The notes under the pieces were generated by a model that was not told where the DNA came from, did no database searches, and saw only the letters and a list, made by a program, of their open reading frames with translations. A program made the position numbers and the translations under genes. From Lachnospiraceae bacterium (GTDB lineage: Bacteria; Bacillota; Clostridia; Lachnospirales; Lachnospiraceae), in NCBI GenBank assembly GCA_017540265.1, contig JAFYBJ010000050.1, forward strand, positions 1 through 59,945: 59,945 nt of DNA, written 5' to 3'. This document shows, one piece after another, positions 6,032 through 15,320 of the stretch; position 1 is the first letter of the stretch, and every line of letters begins with the position of its first letter.

Positions 6032-8355
6032 AATGCAGACTTTCCCGTGTTTCTCTTTACATCAAGAACATTATCAATGTTCTTTAATTTGCCTATCATG
6101 ATATTAGCCTCAGCTCTTCCCTTAACATCAAAATTAAGGTTCATCGTCACCGTGCCGTGACGGCTTGTCCTTGTATTAAGGCTGCGTATTTCCATTCCGG
6201 AATCCGATATGCATTTCGATATATCCGCAAGAAGTCCCGGACGTGTTGTTGCATATACCGTAACTTCCGCCGTATACGCTCTTTCGCCGGTGCTTATATC
6301 GGTATCCTGCCATGAGGCTTCCACTAACCTGTCCTTTTCATCCTCGGGTATGGTGCTTATGTTCACGCAGTCACGCCGATGTACGGTGACACCTCTTCCC
6401 CTTGTCACATAGCCGATGATATCATCACCGGGAAGCGGCGAGCAGCATTTGGGAAATCTGACGGAAACACCATCTATGCCGTTTATCGTTATCCCCCTGT
6501 CTCCGGATGCAGGGTGCTTCTTTCCGGAATGTGCACTCTTTGCCTGCTTTTCAGCCAGCTCGTTATAGATATCCTCATCGCTTATATGAAGCCTGTCATA
6601 ATCCGTCTTGTATTCTAACAGGCGGTTTACCACCTGGCCTTCTTTAAGGGCGCCGTGGCCTACTGCGGCCATCACATTGTCCCAGTCCCTGAATCTGTAT
6701 TTCTTAAGGAGCAGCTCCACGAAAGCCGGCTCCGTCAGTTCCTGCGGATTAATATTCCTTGCCTTGCAGTAAGCAGCAAACAGTTCTTTGCCATGCTCGA
6801 TATTTTCCGCCTTGTCCTCACCTTTAAAAAACTGCTGTATCTTCGACCTGGCCTGCGGACTCTTTACGATGGAAAGCCAGTCTCTTGACGGACCTCTCGA
6901 ACTCTGTGAAGTGATTATCTCAATGACATCACCGTTCTTTATGGTGTAATTTATGGTAACAAGTTTTCCGTTTACCCTTGCGCCTATCATCCTGTTGCCC
7001 ACAGCAGAATGAATGCTGTAAGCAAAATCCACGGGAGTGGAGCCTGCAGGAAGATTCTTTACATCCCCTGCCGGAGTAAAACAGTAGACGCTGTCCGAGA
7101 AGAGATCCAGATCACTCTTTAAGAGCTTCATATACTCTCTGTTATCCGGAAGCTCCTGCTGCCAGTCAAGGATCTGCTGAAGCCAGTTGAGTTTTTCTTC
7201 TTCCTCATTGCCCACTTTATGACCGTTTGAGGCTTCCTTATACTTCCAGTGCGCGGCTATACCGTATTCGGCGGTTCTGTGCATTTCAAAGGTACGGATC
7301 TGTATCTCAAAAGGGACACCGTTTGCACCCGCAAGAGTGGTATGCAGCGACTGATACATATTTGCCTTCGGCACAGCTATATAGTCCTTAAAACGCCCGG
7401 GAATAGGCTTATACATCTCATGTATCACTCCAAGGGCCGCATAGCAGTCTTTAACGCTCGCAACGATTATCCTTACGGCAAAAAGATCGTATATCTGATC
7501 CAGGGTCTTATTCTGATTCTTCATCTTTTTGTATATGCTGAAGAAATGCTTTGCCCTGCCGTCTATCTTCGCGCTTATCCCGGCCTCCTTCATATGTCTG
7601 GAGACTTCATCAACTATGGACTGGACCACCTGTTCACGCTCATATTTTCTGGAATTGATCATCTCGGAAAGATTCTTATAATCCTCCGGCTCCAGATATT
7701 TAAGGCACAGATCCTCAAGCTCCACTTTTATCTTGGATATACCGAGTCTCTGGGCTATGGGCGCGTAGATATCTAAAGTCTCTCTTGCGATCTCAATCTG
7801 CTTTTCCCTGCTGTGATATGAGAGTGTCCGCATATTATGGAGCCTGTCGGAAAGCTTTATCATTATGACACGCATATCATGAGCCATTGCAAGGAACATC
7901 TTGCGGAGATTCTCCGCCTGGAGATCCAGCTTGTCGGTAGAATATTGTATCTTGGAGAGCTTCGTGACACCGTCCACAAGGAAAGCCACCTCTCTTCCGA
8001 ATTCCACGGTAAGCTCATCTATCGTCATAACGGTATCTTCCACCACATCATGAAGAATGCCCGCAGCGATAGTCTCTTCATCCATTTCAAGATCAGCCAG
8101 TATTATAGCCACACACAAAGGATGGATCAGATAAGGCTCACCGGATTTTCTCTCCTGCCCCCTGTGAAAAGCACTGGCCGTCTTATAGGCCTTTTCTATA
8201 AGGGTGGTATCCACAGGCCTTCCGTAAGCCTCAAGGCGCTTTAACAGATCGGCATAAAGTGCCTCAGGCGCCCTGAATTCTTCTATATCCTCTATGCGGC
8301 CGTTATCTATAACAATAGTATTTTCTTTTTTCTGATCTTCTGTATCAGTGCTCAT
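6028..8355 (-). CDS. relA: bifunctional (p)ppGpp synthetase/hydrolase Rel
   Basis: This 775-residue RelA/SpoT homologue makes and degrades (p)ppGpp, the stringent-response alarmone. Domains in order: HD hydrolase with LHDVVEDT near residues 101-108; synthetase with RFKDYIAVPK and YQSLHTT near 320-345; TGS near 420-480 (VYCFTPAGDVKNLPAGSTPVDFAY); helical and zinc-finger region with CCSPLPGDDIIGYVTRGRGVTVHR; ACT at the C-terminus (TTRPGLLADISKCISD). The RxKD form in RFKDYIA, rather than ExDD, and an intact HD motif indicate a bifunctional enzyme. The start overlaps the upstream coiled-coil membrane protein by 11 bases. The upstream neighbours are unusual for rel. Confidence 0.96.
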   Translation of the reverse strand: MSTDTEDQKKENTIVIDNGRIEDIEEFRAPEALYADLLKRLEAYGRPVDTTLIEKAYKTASAFHRGQERKSGEPYLIHPLCVAIILADLEMDEETIAAGILHDVVEDTVMTIDELTVEFGREVAFLVDGVTKLSKIQYSTDKLDLQAENLRKMFLAMAHDMRVIMIKLSDRLHNMRTLSYHSREKQIEIARETLDIYAPIAQRLGISKIKVELEDLCLKYLEPEDYKNLSEMINSRKYEREQVVQSIVDEVSRHMKEAGISAKIDGRAKHFFSIYKKMKNQNKTLDQIYDLFAVRIIVASVKDCYAALGVIHEMYKPIPGRFKDYIAVPKANMYQSLHTTLAGANGVPFEIQIRTFEMHRTAEYGIAAHWKYKEASNGHKVGNEEEEKLNWLQQILDWQQELPDNREYMKLLKSDLDLFSDSVYCFTPAGDVKNLPAGSTPVDFAYSIHSAVGNRMIGARVNGKLVTINYTIKNGDVIEIITSQSSRGPSRDWLSIVKSPQARSKIQQFFKGEDKAENIEHGKELFAAYCKARNINPQELTEPAFVELLLKKYRFRDWDNVMAAVGHGALKEGQVVNRLLEYKTDYDRLHISDEDIYNELAEKQAKSAHSGKKHPASGDRGITINGIDGVSVRFPKCCSPLPGDDIIGYVTRGRGVTVHRRDCVNISTIPEDEKDRLVEASWQDTDISTGERAYTAEVTVYATTRPGLLADISKCISDSGMEIRSLNTRTSRHGTVTMNLNFDVKGRAEANIMIGKLKNIDNVLDVKRNTGKSAL

Positions 8356-9535
8356 TATGTCCTCTGTAACGTTTCACCATTTCCGCGATCTCATCGGAAT
8401 ATTCGGGGAAAGCAGCAGCCATTTCTTTTATGCGTTTTCCCTCATTCTCAGCCACTTCCTTATTGTACTCAAGCTGCTCCCTGAGCTTCTGCCTTCTGGC
8501 AATGAGGGAATGCCTTACTTCCACCATCTCCCGGGGATCCAAAAGAGCTCCGGTCTGTCTGGTCCATACATCCGTATCCCTTATTCCCGCAGCATCAAGA
8601 GTCTGCATTAAGAGCCTGTAGGCATCCGTAAGCTCGGCAGAAAGCTTTCTGTCTTTTATTCTCGCGCCTATCTCCGAATTATAGGTTTCCCAATCCTGCG
8701 CAAGTTCTTCCGAGCTTTCAACGGAATATTTCATGTACATGTACGAAAGGAGCTTTGTATTATTTACATATCGTATCTTGACCGTATTCTGCAGCACTAT
8801 AAGCCTGTTCTCCAGCTTCCTTAAGCGCTTCAAATCCCTTGCGGCATCCATATGCCTGACAAAGAGCCCGGTAAGGGTTATGGCTCCCATAGCACTTATG
8901 ATAAGGTATCCCCATCTGACATCCATCTCAAACTTAAACCTGAGCAATATCAAAATACCTATGCAGACAGACATAGCCGCAACGCAGATAAGGGCTATCC
9001 CCCTTGAATTTTCAAGTATTATCCTGTCTTCCTTTTCCCTGTAACGGGTAGCGGCTCTTTCCGAATCCAGGCGTTTTAAATCCCTTAAAACAAGCTTTCT
9101 GTAATCCTCCGCCTCACGCATACGGCTTATGCCTTCGGGGATCTTATCCCCCATACGTTCCAGCTCTTCTATACGTTCCTCTTCCATCAGGCCGGATTCG
9201 TATACCAGATCCCTTCTTGCCTTTTCAAGCCTTTCTATATCGCCCGCCAGTTCCGTTACCTTAAGCCGTTTTTCCACATCCATGGAATCGATCTCTTCCA
9301 TGTCCACCAAAAGAGATGTAACGGCATCGTATTCATCTTTATTGCGGTCGGTCCTTATGGAAGCCTCTTCCATGCGTTCAAGAGCCTCAAGGATATAGAC
9401 GCTCCTTACATCCGGATCGTCAAAGCCTTCAAGCTCCTCATATTCGGTATTTTCCCAGTCGCCGTATGTTTCCTCTTCACGGCCGGCATTTTTTATTTTT
9501 CCGAAAAGTCTTGAAAAAAATCCCATATCCGGCAA
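8345..9535 (-). CDS. coiled-coil protein with two membrane helices
   Basis: A 396-residue protein of unknown function. Residues 1-30 are basic and glycine-containing (MGFFSRLFGKIK), residues 30-170 are rich in E, R, L and K with predicted coiled coil, two membrane helices lie at about 178-196 and 206-222 with a very short loop, and residues 225-396 are again charged and helical. This hairpin topology would leave both long coiled-coil arms in the cytoplasm. No catalytic motif is recognised. It lies between the TPR-like protein and rel, and overlaps rel. It may anchor a complex made of its neighbours, by inference. Confidence 0.72.
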   Translation of the reverse strand: MPDMGFFSRLFGKIKNAGREEETYGDWENTEYEELEGFDDPDVRSVYILEALERMEEASIRTDRNKDEYDAVTSLLVDMEEIDSMDVEKRLKVTELAGDIERLEKARRDLVYESGLMEEERIEELERMGDKIPEGISRMREAEDYRKLVLRDLKRLDSERAATRYREKEDRIILENSRGIALICVAAMSVCIGILILLRFKFEMDVRWGYLIISAMGAITLTGLFVRHMDAARDLKRLRKLENRLIVLQNTVKIRYVNNTKLLSYMYMKYSVESSEELAQDWETYNSEIGARIKDRKLSAELTDAYRLLMQTLDAAGIRDTDVWTRQTGALLDPREMVEVRHSLIARRQKLREQLEYNKEVAENEGKRIKEMAAAFPEYSDEIAEMVKRYRGHNEH

Positions 9536-9541
9536 ATATCC

Positions 9542-10315
9542 TTATCCTGACATGCAGTTTCTGTATTCTTCCTTGAGATTCTGCACAAAAACCTTCATAT
9601 GCTCTTTGTCCGGAAGATCCTGTTTCTTTATATTCTTTAATGCTTCCTCCACATTTGAAGCCTCTGTATATTCCGCAGGGAGGGAAGTAATGAATTTTAT
9701 ATATTCCTCCTCGCTCATTGAAAGACGCTTTGCCGCAAGATAGGCAAAGCAGGCACCCTTATCATGCGAAAGTTCAAAAGAAGTCTTAAAGAATTCCGCC
9801 GCATCCCTGTAATAAAAAAGCCTTGCGCATATGATCCCCAGATAATAAGCATTTTCCGCAGTCTGTCCTTCGTCGCCTCGTTCAACCGCATACCGGTAAA
9901 GACTTTCATATCCGGAAAAAGCAAGGGAATATCTTTTCCCTGCAAGAAAATAATCGGCAAGCGCTTTTGTCCTTTCGGGACCGGCCACCATTCCCGAACT
10001 CCTTATAACCTTTAACGTCCTCTCAAGCTCGGCTCCTGTACAGAAATGACAGTAAGTAAGGATGGTCTCGGCAGCAAGCGCCGGCGTAACCGAGCGCCTT
10101 CCCTTCCCCTTTATCATTGCCGCCAGTTCCTTAAGTGCACATTCCTGCTCAAGCCAGTCCGCCAGCTCTTCCGTATCGTTTAAATCCCCTGTAAGCTCTG
10201 CATTGTTCACAAGATGATAGCAGAGCTCCTCCACGGAATAGATATTTACATGTGTATCCTTCATCGTATACGGCGTTCCCGCAAGTCTGCCTATACATTC
10301 AAATGCTCTTCCCAT
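9542..10315 (-). CDS. TPR-like helical protein of unknown function
   Basis: A 257-residue soluble helical protein. Residues about 135-215 carry repeated helix pairs with tetratricopeptide-like spacing (YSLAFSGYESLYRYA, AENAYYLGIICARLFYY, AAEFFKTSFELSHDKG, CFAYLAAKRL). The first half is helical and acidic with no clear domain. TPR-like folds usually bind other proteins. The gene lies nine bases after the DUF5716-like gene and six before the coiled-coil gene, so it belongs to the same module. No signal or membrane segment. Confidence 0.7.
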   Translation of the reverse strand: MGRAFECIGRLAGTPYTMKDTHVNIYSVEELCYHLVNNAELTGDLNDTEELADWLEQECALKELAAMIKGKGRRSVTPALAAETILTYCHFCTGAELERTLKVIRSSGMVAGPERTKALADYFLAGKRYSLAFSGYESLYRYAVERGDEGQTAENAYYLGIICARLFYYRDAAEFFKTSFELSHDKGACFAYLAAKRLSMSEEEYIKFITSLPAEYTEASNVEEALKNIKKQDLPDKEHMKVFVQNLKEEYRNCMSG

Positions 10316-10324
10316 AAAAGCTCC

Positions 10325-11575
10325 TTAAAGGACTGAGAATTCTGCTTCAGTCACACATCCCGAAGATCTGAAGAGCTCACCGAATCCAAGATCACTGATC
10401 CTTAGCTTCACCCGCTCTTCGGATACCATATGTATCTCCAGATGCACCCTCGATGCCCTTGCCGGCCTTAAGGGCAGGTCTTTTAGTTCTATCCTTACCG
10501 TTCTCGCGCTGTTACCGTTTATTGGTGTAACTAAAAGTTCAAGCGTACGATCCTCCGGAAGCATGATGTCGCATTCCTTTGCGCTTTCGTACCAGCTCTT
10601 TCCGGCATCAAGAAGAGCCATGTAGCTGTCGGCCCCTTCCCTTATCACATTCAGCCCTATATTCGCCCTTATCTTATCCGGTCCTAAAAATACATGTTCC
10701 CTGTCTGCTTCTCTTGCTCCTGATTTTTCCGCAGCCGCTATGCATGCGCCCTTTGAAAAAAGATTGGTTCCAAGGAAAGCCCGCCTTCCCCTGCACATTA
10801 CCTTTAAAGTTTCGGGAAACCATTCCCCGTTAAAACCTTCACCCAAAAGATATATGGCAGAGATCGCATTGTCCCCTGCGATGGCTTCAAAGATATCCTT
10901 GAAACGGCTGTCATCCTTCTTAAATGTGGAATGCATGCGTTCCTCGGAAAGAACGACTATCGGGACTGTGCGCATATTCTGTCTGAGATAGATGGTCTTT
11001 AAGCCCTTGTTCTGAAGGTCAAAAATAACCACATCCGAAAAGCGCAGAGCCTTCGGTTCCGAAAGCATATAATGATATGCGCTCTCCGCATGGCTTAAGA
11101 TAGCCACCTGTTCTCTTTTTATCCTGACAATGCCTATTGCTGCATCCAGTACCGAAACTGTCGCATTATCGGGTTCTTCCACCGTAAAAGCAACAGTGCC
11201 AACCTTTTCAAGCGGGCAGACACCGTCAAGCTTTGATAAACATTTTTTTATGAGTAAGGCCAGAAGATCCACCGGATCATATGCCATACCATCGGCTTCC
11301 ACTTCATCGCCTTTTTTTGCCTTTGACAGTATACTGTCTATTAAAACGGCATTATCGGCTTCATTAAGCGCATCCGCGCCGCAGAACCATATATCCTCTC
11401 CCAGACGCTTTGAAAGAACTGCAGGGATAAGAAGGGACTCGCCCTCGCGCAGGGTTGAGATACCGCCCTCATTATCAAAATAGCTTATCTGTACATACTC
11501 ATCCGTAAGGTCTATCCCTATGGATACCCTCTCTCCGGTAAGCCGCTGTACCTTATCTTTTAAGCCGGTCATCAT
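10325..11575 (-). CDS. DUF5716-like protein with an actin/Hsp70-type fold
   Basis: A 416-residue protein. Residues 17-30 read VSIGIDLTDEYVQIS, matching the phosphate-1 loop of actin/Hsp70-like ATPases. A degenerate phosphate-2 region follows (VVIFDLQNKGLKTIYL instead of DxGxGT), then an adenosine-type motif (AIYLLGEGFNGEWFPETL) and KGACIAAAEKSG, like the conserved final helix of Hsp70. The C-terminal 100 residues form a separate beta-rich domain. From memory this matches proteins named DUF5716 in Lachnospiraceae. ATP binding may persist but hydrolysis is doubtful given the altered phosphate-2 loop. It overlaps the upstream DUF5717-like gene by four bases. Confidence 0.75.
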   Translation of the reverse strand: MMTGLKDKVQRLTGERVSIGIDLTDEYVQISYFDNEGGISTLREGESLLIPAVLSKRLGEDIWFCGADALNEADNAVLIDSILSKAKKGDEVEADGMAYDPVDLLALLIKKCLSKLDGVCPLEKVGTVAFTVEEPDNATVSVLDAAIGIVRIKREQVAILSHAESAYHYMLSEPKALRFSDVVIFDLQNKGLKTIYLRQNMRTVPIVVLSEERMHSTFKKDDSRFKDIFEAIAGDNAISAIYLLGEGFNGEWFPETLKVMCRGRRAFLGTNLFSKGACIAAAEKSGAREADREHVFLGPDKIRANIGLNVIREGADSYMALLDAGKSWYESAKECDIMLPEDRTLELLVTPINGNSARTVRIELKDLPLRPARASRVHLEIHMVSEERVKLRISDLGFGELFRSSGCVTEAEFSVL

Positions 11576-14500
11576 ATACGTTCCCTCCCGAAAGCTTCGG
11601 GATCAAAAAGCTTTTCCGAAACCGCATCATTCTTAAGATATACCGATGCGGCGTCAAAAAAGCCCTTCTCATCAGCTTTATCAAGACAGCCCGCCATTTC
11701 ATTTATCATTCCGAAGCGGCCCTTCTCCCTGTATACCGGCATGACAGGCGCTTCAAGAACATTCGCCTTGGTAAGCTTTTCCTGTCTTCCGTTTTCCTCC
11801 GTTACATAATAGCCTGTCTTTTCGCCGTTAAAAAGAATGAACGGCCTGATATAAAGCCCGCCATAGACATGACGCATCTCTTCTTTTCTGTAATCCTCAC
11901 TGTCCTCATCACCGTTTAATGCAACATAGTGAAGTATGACGCGGCTGTTCATATCTCCCGCATAGGTTGCAAAACAGGAACCGTCATATATCTTAAGCTC
12001 CGGTTTCTCGTCCATGAAGGTCAGATAATCCGGAAGGAAAATATCCTGTTTGAGCAGACTGTCCATGAATCTGAAAGCACATTCCTTTATACGCTTATTG
12101 TCTCTGCCGTTCTGATAAAGACCGGCCGCGTATCTTATGAACGCAAGTTTCATATAAACGGTTACGGGGCCTCCCGCCTCATCGGCATAAGGTATCCTCT
12201 CAAAATAAAGAGGATCGGGGGCCGTACCTTTATGCAGCACTTCATATGATACAAAAGAAAGCAGCGCACACTCTAAAGACAGATCCGTTTCCGTCTTCGC
12301 ATATTCACCGAAAATATCGTCCCTTTCCTTAATGTTCTGCCCGGTAAAAAGCATCTGCCTTAGAATATCCTCAACAAGAGCACCGGTAGCGAGCGAAAAT
12401 GAATCAGCAGCCCTCCACAGTTCTTTTTTATCCTTTATCGAACCTTCATTGAAGCGCAGCATATATTCAAGCACTTCTTCATCATATTTTCCCCTGGCAA
12501 GTATCTCCCTGCAAAGGATATAGAGCTCCCTGTCGTAGTCTGCGCCGTCGCGTTCAAGTATCCTGTCCGCAAGACGCAGTATTATCTTTATGTCCACACC
12601 CTCCGTTCCGCAGTTCTTTAACCAGAGGAAAGCCTCATCGTACATACCTCTGGCGATCATGATCTTTAAGATCTCTTCCCTGCCCGCGAAGTTCTTTGTC
12701 TGATCAAACATAAGCAGGAGTTCGTCCAGAAGAGCGATCATGTCATTATCGAAATAGAACCCGGCAAGCTTCACCATGAGGCTTTCCGTATACTCCTCGT
12801 TTACCATGCCGTTTAATGCAAGCCAGGATACAAATCTCTCATTATCGGCATTTACGCTTATACTTCCATCGGATTCCGTGATAAAAAGGGCCGGCCCTGC
12901 CTCAGGGGTTTCGACCTTCATATATTCATTTTCATCAAAATGTCTTCCGCTTATGCGCTTCCTTAAAAGCACCTTATCCGCTTCCCTTCTGTTGCCTTCC
13001 CTGTCCTCGGTAAAGAAGCTTGCTCTGTTTCCAAAGACCGGTGCGACAGTCTTTCCGTCTATAAGCGGATAAACCTCCTCACCTTCCATGTGATCATAGA
13101 TGAGTATCAATGATACAGCCGTATCATCCAGACACTCTATCCTTTCCGTAAAGAGAAGCTGTACCCAGGCGTTTGCATACTCATCTCCCATTGAATAAGG
13201 ATCAAGCAGTCTCTCATAGAGAAGGGCAAGATTTTCATCATAATTCCTTGCTGCTAACTGCTCCTTTGCAAAATCAGTCATGAGCGCATCGTACCTTGAT
13301 ACGATATCCGAATAAGATGAATATTCATTTCTGTGCCTTAAGACATTGGCATAAAGAAAGGCCGTACGCCCGGCATCCAGGTTTGACCTGTACGCAAAAT
13401 ACATGAGTATTGCCTTTGGCAGCGTACCCGTATATTCCCTGTCAATGCTTAACATATAGTATTCATAAAGCCTTGTGAGCCTTATCTCTTTTTCAACCGC
13501 CAGGGCATACCATTTAAAATACCTTCCGTCTATGCAGTTCCCCCGCATAAGATGTGTACAGAGAGCTTCCAGCACATCGGTATCTCCCGACAGCTCCATA
13601 CATTCGGTAAGCAGCCTTTCTATATTGGGCGAATAGCTGTGTATATCAAGAGTAAGCAGTGCAAAACGCCTGCGCAGTTCCGAACCCGTTATCTTAAAAC
13701 GAAGGGCAAAACGCATTACATCAATTTCAAAGTCCAGCACATGATCCATCATCTTTGGATCATCCAAAAAGATATGGACCGCTTCAAGAAGTATAAAAGG
13801 ACTGCGGCATCCGCTGTCATAAAGCCTTCTTATCAATTCCAGCCTTGCAGCCGGATCATTTTTATATTCATCCCTCATGTAAAGGGCAAACCATGCCAGG
13901 CGCCAGTTCGTATCATCTTTTTTTAAGGCATCGTCAACTTCATCCGAAAGAGTTTCTTCGATTATCGGATCCGAAAGATATAACGACCTTAAATAAAGGC
14001 CGTAAGCCATAAGCTCCGGTGCTTCTTTCAGAGCGGGCAGGGCTGCTATGGCTTCAAGCATACGTCCCGCCTCTTCACCACGTCTTTCCAAAAGCAGTAT
14101 ATGAGCCCTGAAGAGTCTTAAATCAGCCCTTTCCGGGTCAGCAGATAAAAAAGGAGAGATAAGTAAGGCCGCATCCCTGCAGAAATCAGTTCTTGAAAGC
14201 CTTCCTATACGGAAATCGATATACATTTTTGAGACTGAAAGCATGAGCTTCTGCTCTTTAATATCAGGTTTTCCTGCAGGAAGTATGAGACTGACGGGTA
14301 TATCGAGCTTTATCCCGCCGCACATTACCTTTATCACTCCTTCATTCTTCCCGCCGTGAAGAGCATTACCTATGATGTCAAAATCGACGAAAGCCTCCCC
14401 GTCTTTAAAATCGTCTGATGTAAGCTCCGTAACAGAAAGCTCAATAAAAGGGGCATCTGTTGTAATCCCCACCTCAGTATATCCCCATCCGTCCCTTACA

Positions 14501-15138
14501 AGGGAAAAGCTGCCCCTTTCCGCATCCGGTTCAAGCTTTATCTCATCGACGGAAGCAACCATCTCCGGCTCCGTCTTTTTCCTCGCATACTGAAGGAAGC
14601 GTTCCATATTTAACGGATTTTTGTAAACTGCCCTGAAGGCCCTGGCACCGGTAAGATATACGGCATCCGGACCGTTTAAGATTTTTTTAAACGAAGGTGA
14701 GTAAAACAGCTCCAGCGCCTCATCCCAGGAGCTCATTGCAAGATTCGTGAAATGAAAAAGATTCCTTATGGGGCCCATTGAAGATACGGGGAGCTCGTCC
14801 TTCACCCTTATCTCATAGGGAAGTTCATATTCCCCCCTGTTTGAGATAATGCGTATAGTACCTTCCTTTACAGCCCCGGGCTTTAAACCTCTCGACGAAA
14901 CCGTATAGGGTATCTCACATGCCGCGCCCGAAAAACTCCCTTCATTTACGGAGAACCTCAGGTCACAGGTCTCGACGATCCCTCTTGCCCCGGCATCCCC
15001 CATTATATAAAAGGAGCCGTAGCAGACTGAATCAGCAGCAGTCTCGCAGTTTATCTTTGTACACGAAAAAGAAAGAGGCGAAACCTCCCTGCCAAAATCA
15101 TATCCTTCCGTGAGTATCTCTTCGATGCATTTATCCAT
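11572..15138 (-). CDS. DUF5717-like large helical-repeat protein
   Basis: This 1188-residue protein has no signal peptide or membrane helix. The N-terminal 300 residues look like two beta-sandwich domains. The rest is mainly helical with TPR-like or alpha-solenoid spacing (for example ADLRLFRAHILLLERRGEEAGRMLE), suggesting a scaffold. From memory, proteins annotated DUF5717 of this size sit beside DUF5716 in Lachnospiraceae. It is the first gene of the ten-gene rel operon. The ATG at 15138 has no Shine-Dalgarno sequence and lies only ten bases below a TATAAT box, so the mRNA may be nearly leaderless. No enzyme motif was found. Confidence 0.75.
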   Translation of the reverse strand: MDKCIEEILTEGYDFGREVSPLSFSCTKINCETAADSVCYGSFYIMGDAGARGIVETCDLRFSVNEGSFSGAACEIPYTVSSRGLKPGAVKEGTIRIISNRGEYELPYEIRVKDELPVSSMGPIRNLFHFTNLAMSSWDEALELFYSPSFKKILNGPDAVYLTGARAFRAVYKNPLNMERFLQYARKKTEPEMVASVDEIKLEPDAERGSFSLVRDGWGYTEVGITTDAPFIELSVTELTSDDFKDGEAFVDFDIIGNALHGGKNEGVIKVMCGGIKLDIPVSLILPAGKPDIKEQKLMLSVSKMYIDFRIGRLSRTDFCRDAALLISPFLSADPERADLRLFRAHILLLERRGEEAGRMLEAIAALPALKEAPELMAYGLYLRSLYLSDPIIEETLSDEVDDALKKDDTNWRLAWFALYMRDEYKNDPAARLELIRRLYDSGCRSPFILLEAVHIFLDDPKMMDHVLDFEIDVMRFALRFKITGSELRRRFALLTLDIHSYSPNIERLLTECMELSGDTDVLEALCTHLMRGNCIDGRYFKWYALAVEKEIRLTRLYEYYMLSIDREYTGTLPKAILMYFAYRSNLDAGRTAFLYANVLRHRNEYSSYSDIVSRYDALMTDFAKEQLAARNYDENLALLYERLLDPYSMGDEYANAWVQLLFTERIECLDDTAVSLILIYDHMEGEEVYPLIDGKTVAPVFGNRASFFTEDREGNRREADKVLLRKRISGRHFDENEYMKVETPEAGPALFITESDGSISVNADNERFVSWLALNGMVNEEYTESLMVKLAGFYFDNDMIALLDELLLMFDQTKNFAGREEILKIMIARGMYDEAFLWLKNCGTEGVDIKIILRLADRILERDGADYDRELYILCREILARGKYDEEVLEYMLRFNEGSIKDKKELWRAADSFSLATGALVEDILRQMLFTGQNIKERDDIFGEYAKTETDLSLECALLSFVSYEVLHKGTAPDPLYFERIPYADEAGGPVTVYMKLAFIRYAAGLYQNGRDNKRIKECAFRFMDSLLKQDIFLPDYLTFMDEKPELKIYDGSCFATYAGDMNSRVILHYVALNGDEDSEDYRKEEMRHVYGGLYIRPFILFNGEKTGYYVTEENGRQEKLTKANVLEAPVMPVYREKGRFGMINEMAGCLDKADEKGFFDAASVYLKNDAVSEKLFDPEAFGRERI

Positions 15139-15148
15139 ACAGAATCAC

Positions 15149-15154
15149 ATTATA
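15149..15154 (-). promoter_or_regulatory. extended -10 promoter of the DUF5717-rel operon
   Basis: The minus strand has TGG-TATAAT, an extended -10 element, with only a weak -35. The -10 ends ten bases before the ATG at 15138, which predicts a leader of about four bases. The rest of the 15139-15320 gap is shared with the divergent promoter of the 15321 gene. Confidence 0.6.
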
Positions 15155-15223
15155 CCACCTTTCAACAATATAATTAAGGCGCTTTAAGCCGGAAAATCAC
15201 AGTATTAAAATTCAAAGGCGGGC

Positions 15224-15252
15224 TTGTGGCAGGCTTTGAAAACTGTTATAAT
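15224..15252 (+). promoter_or_regulatory. sigma-A promoter for the FliD-C-like gene
   Basis: Plus-strand TTGTGG (15224-15229), 17-base spacer and TATAAT (15247-15252). The gene at 15321 has a strong AAGGAGG ribosome site at 15305-15311, nine bases before its ATG. Confidence 0.65.
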
Positions 15253-15320
15253 TAATACTGTATAAGCAGCTGCAGGGAAGCAGCATTGGCATATCATCAA
15301 AGCAAAGGAGGGATCCTAAA

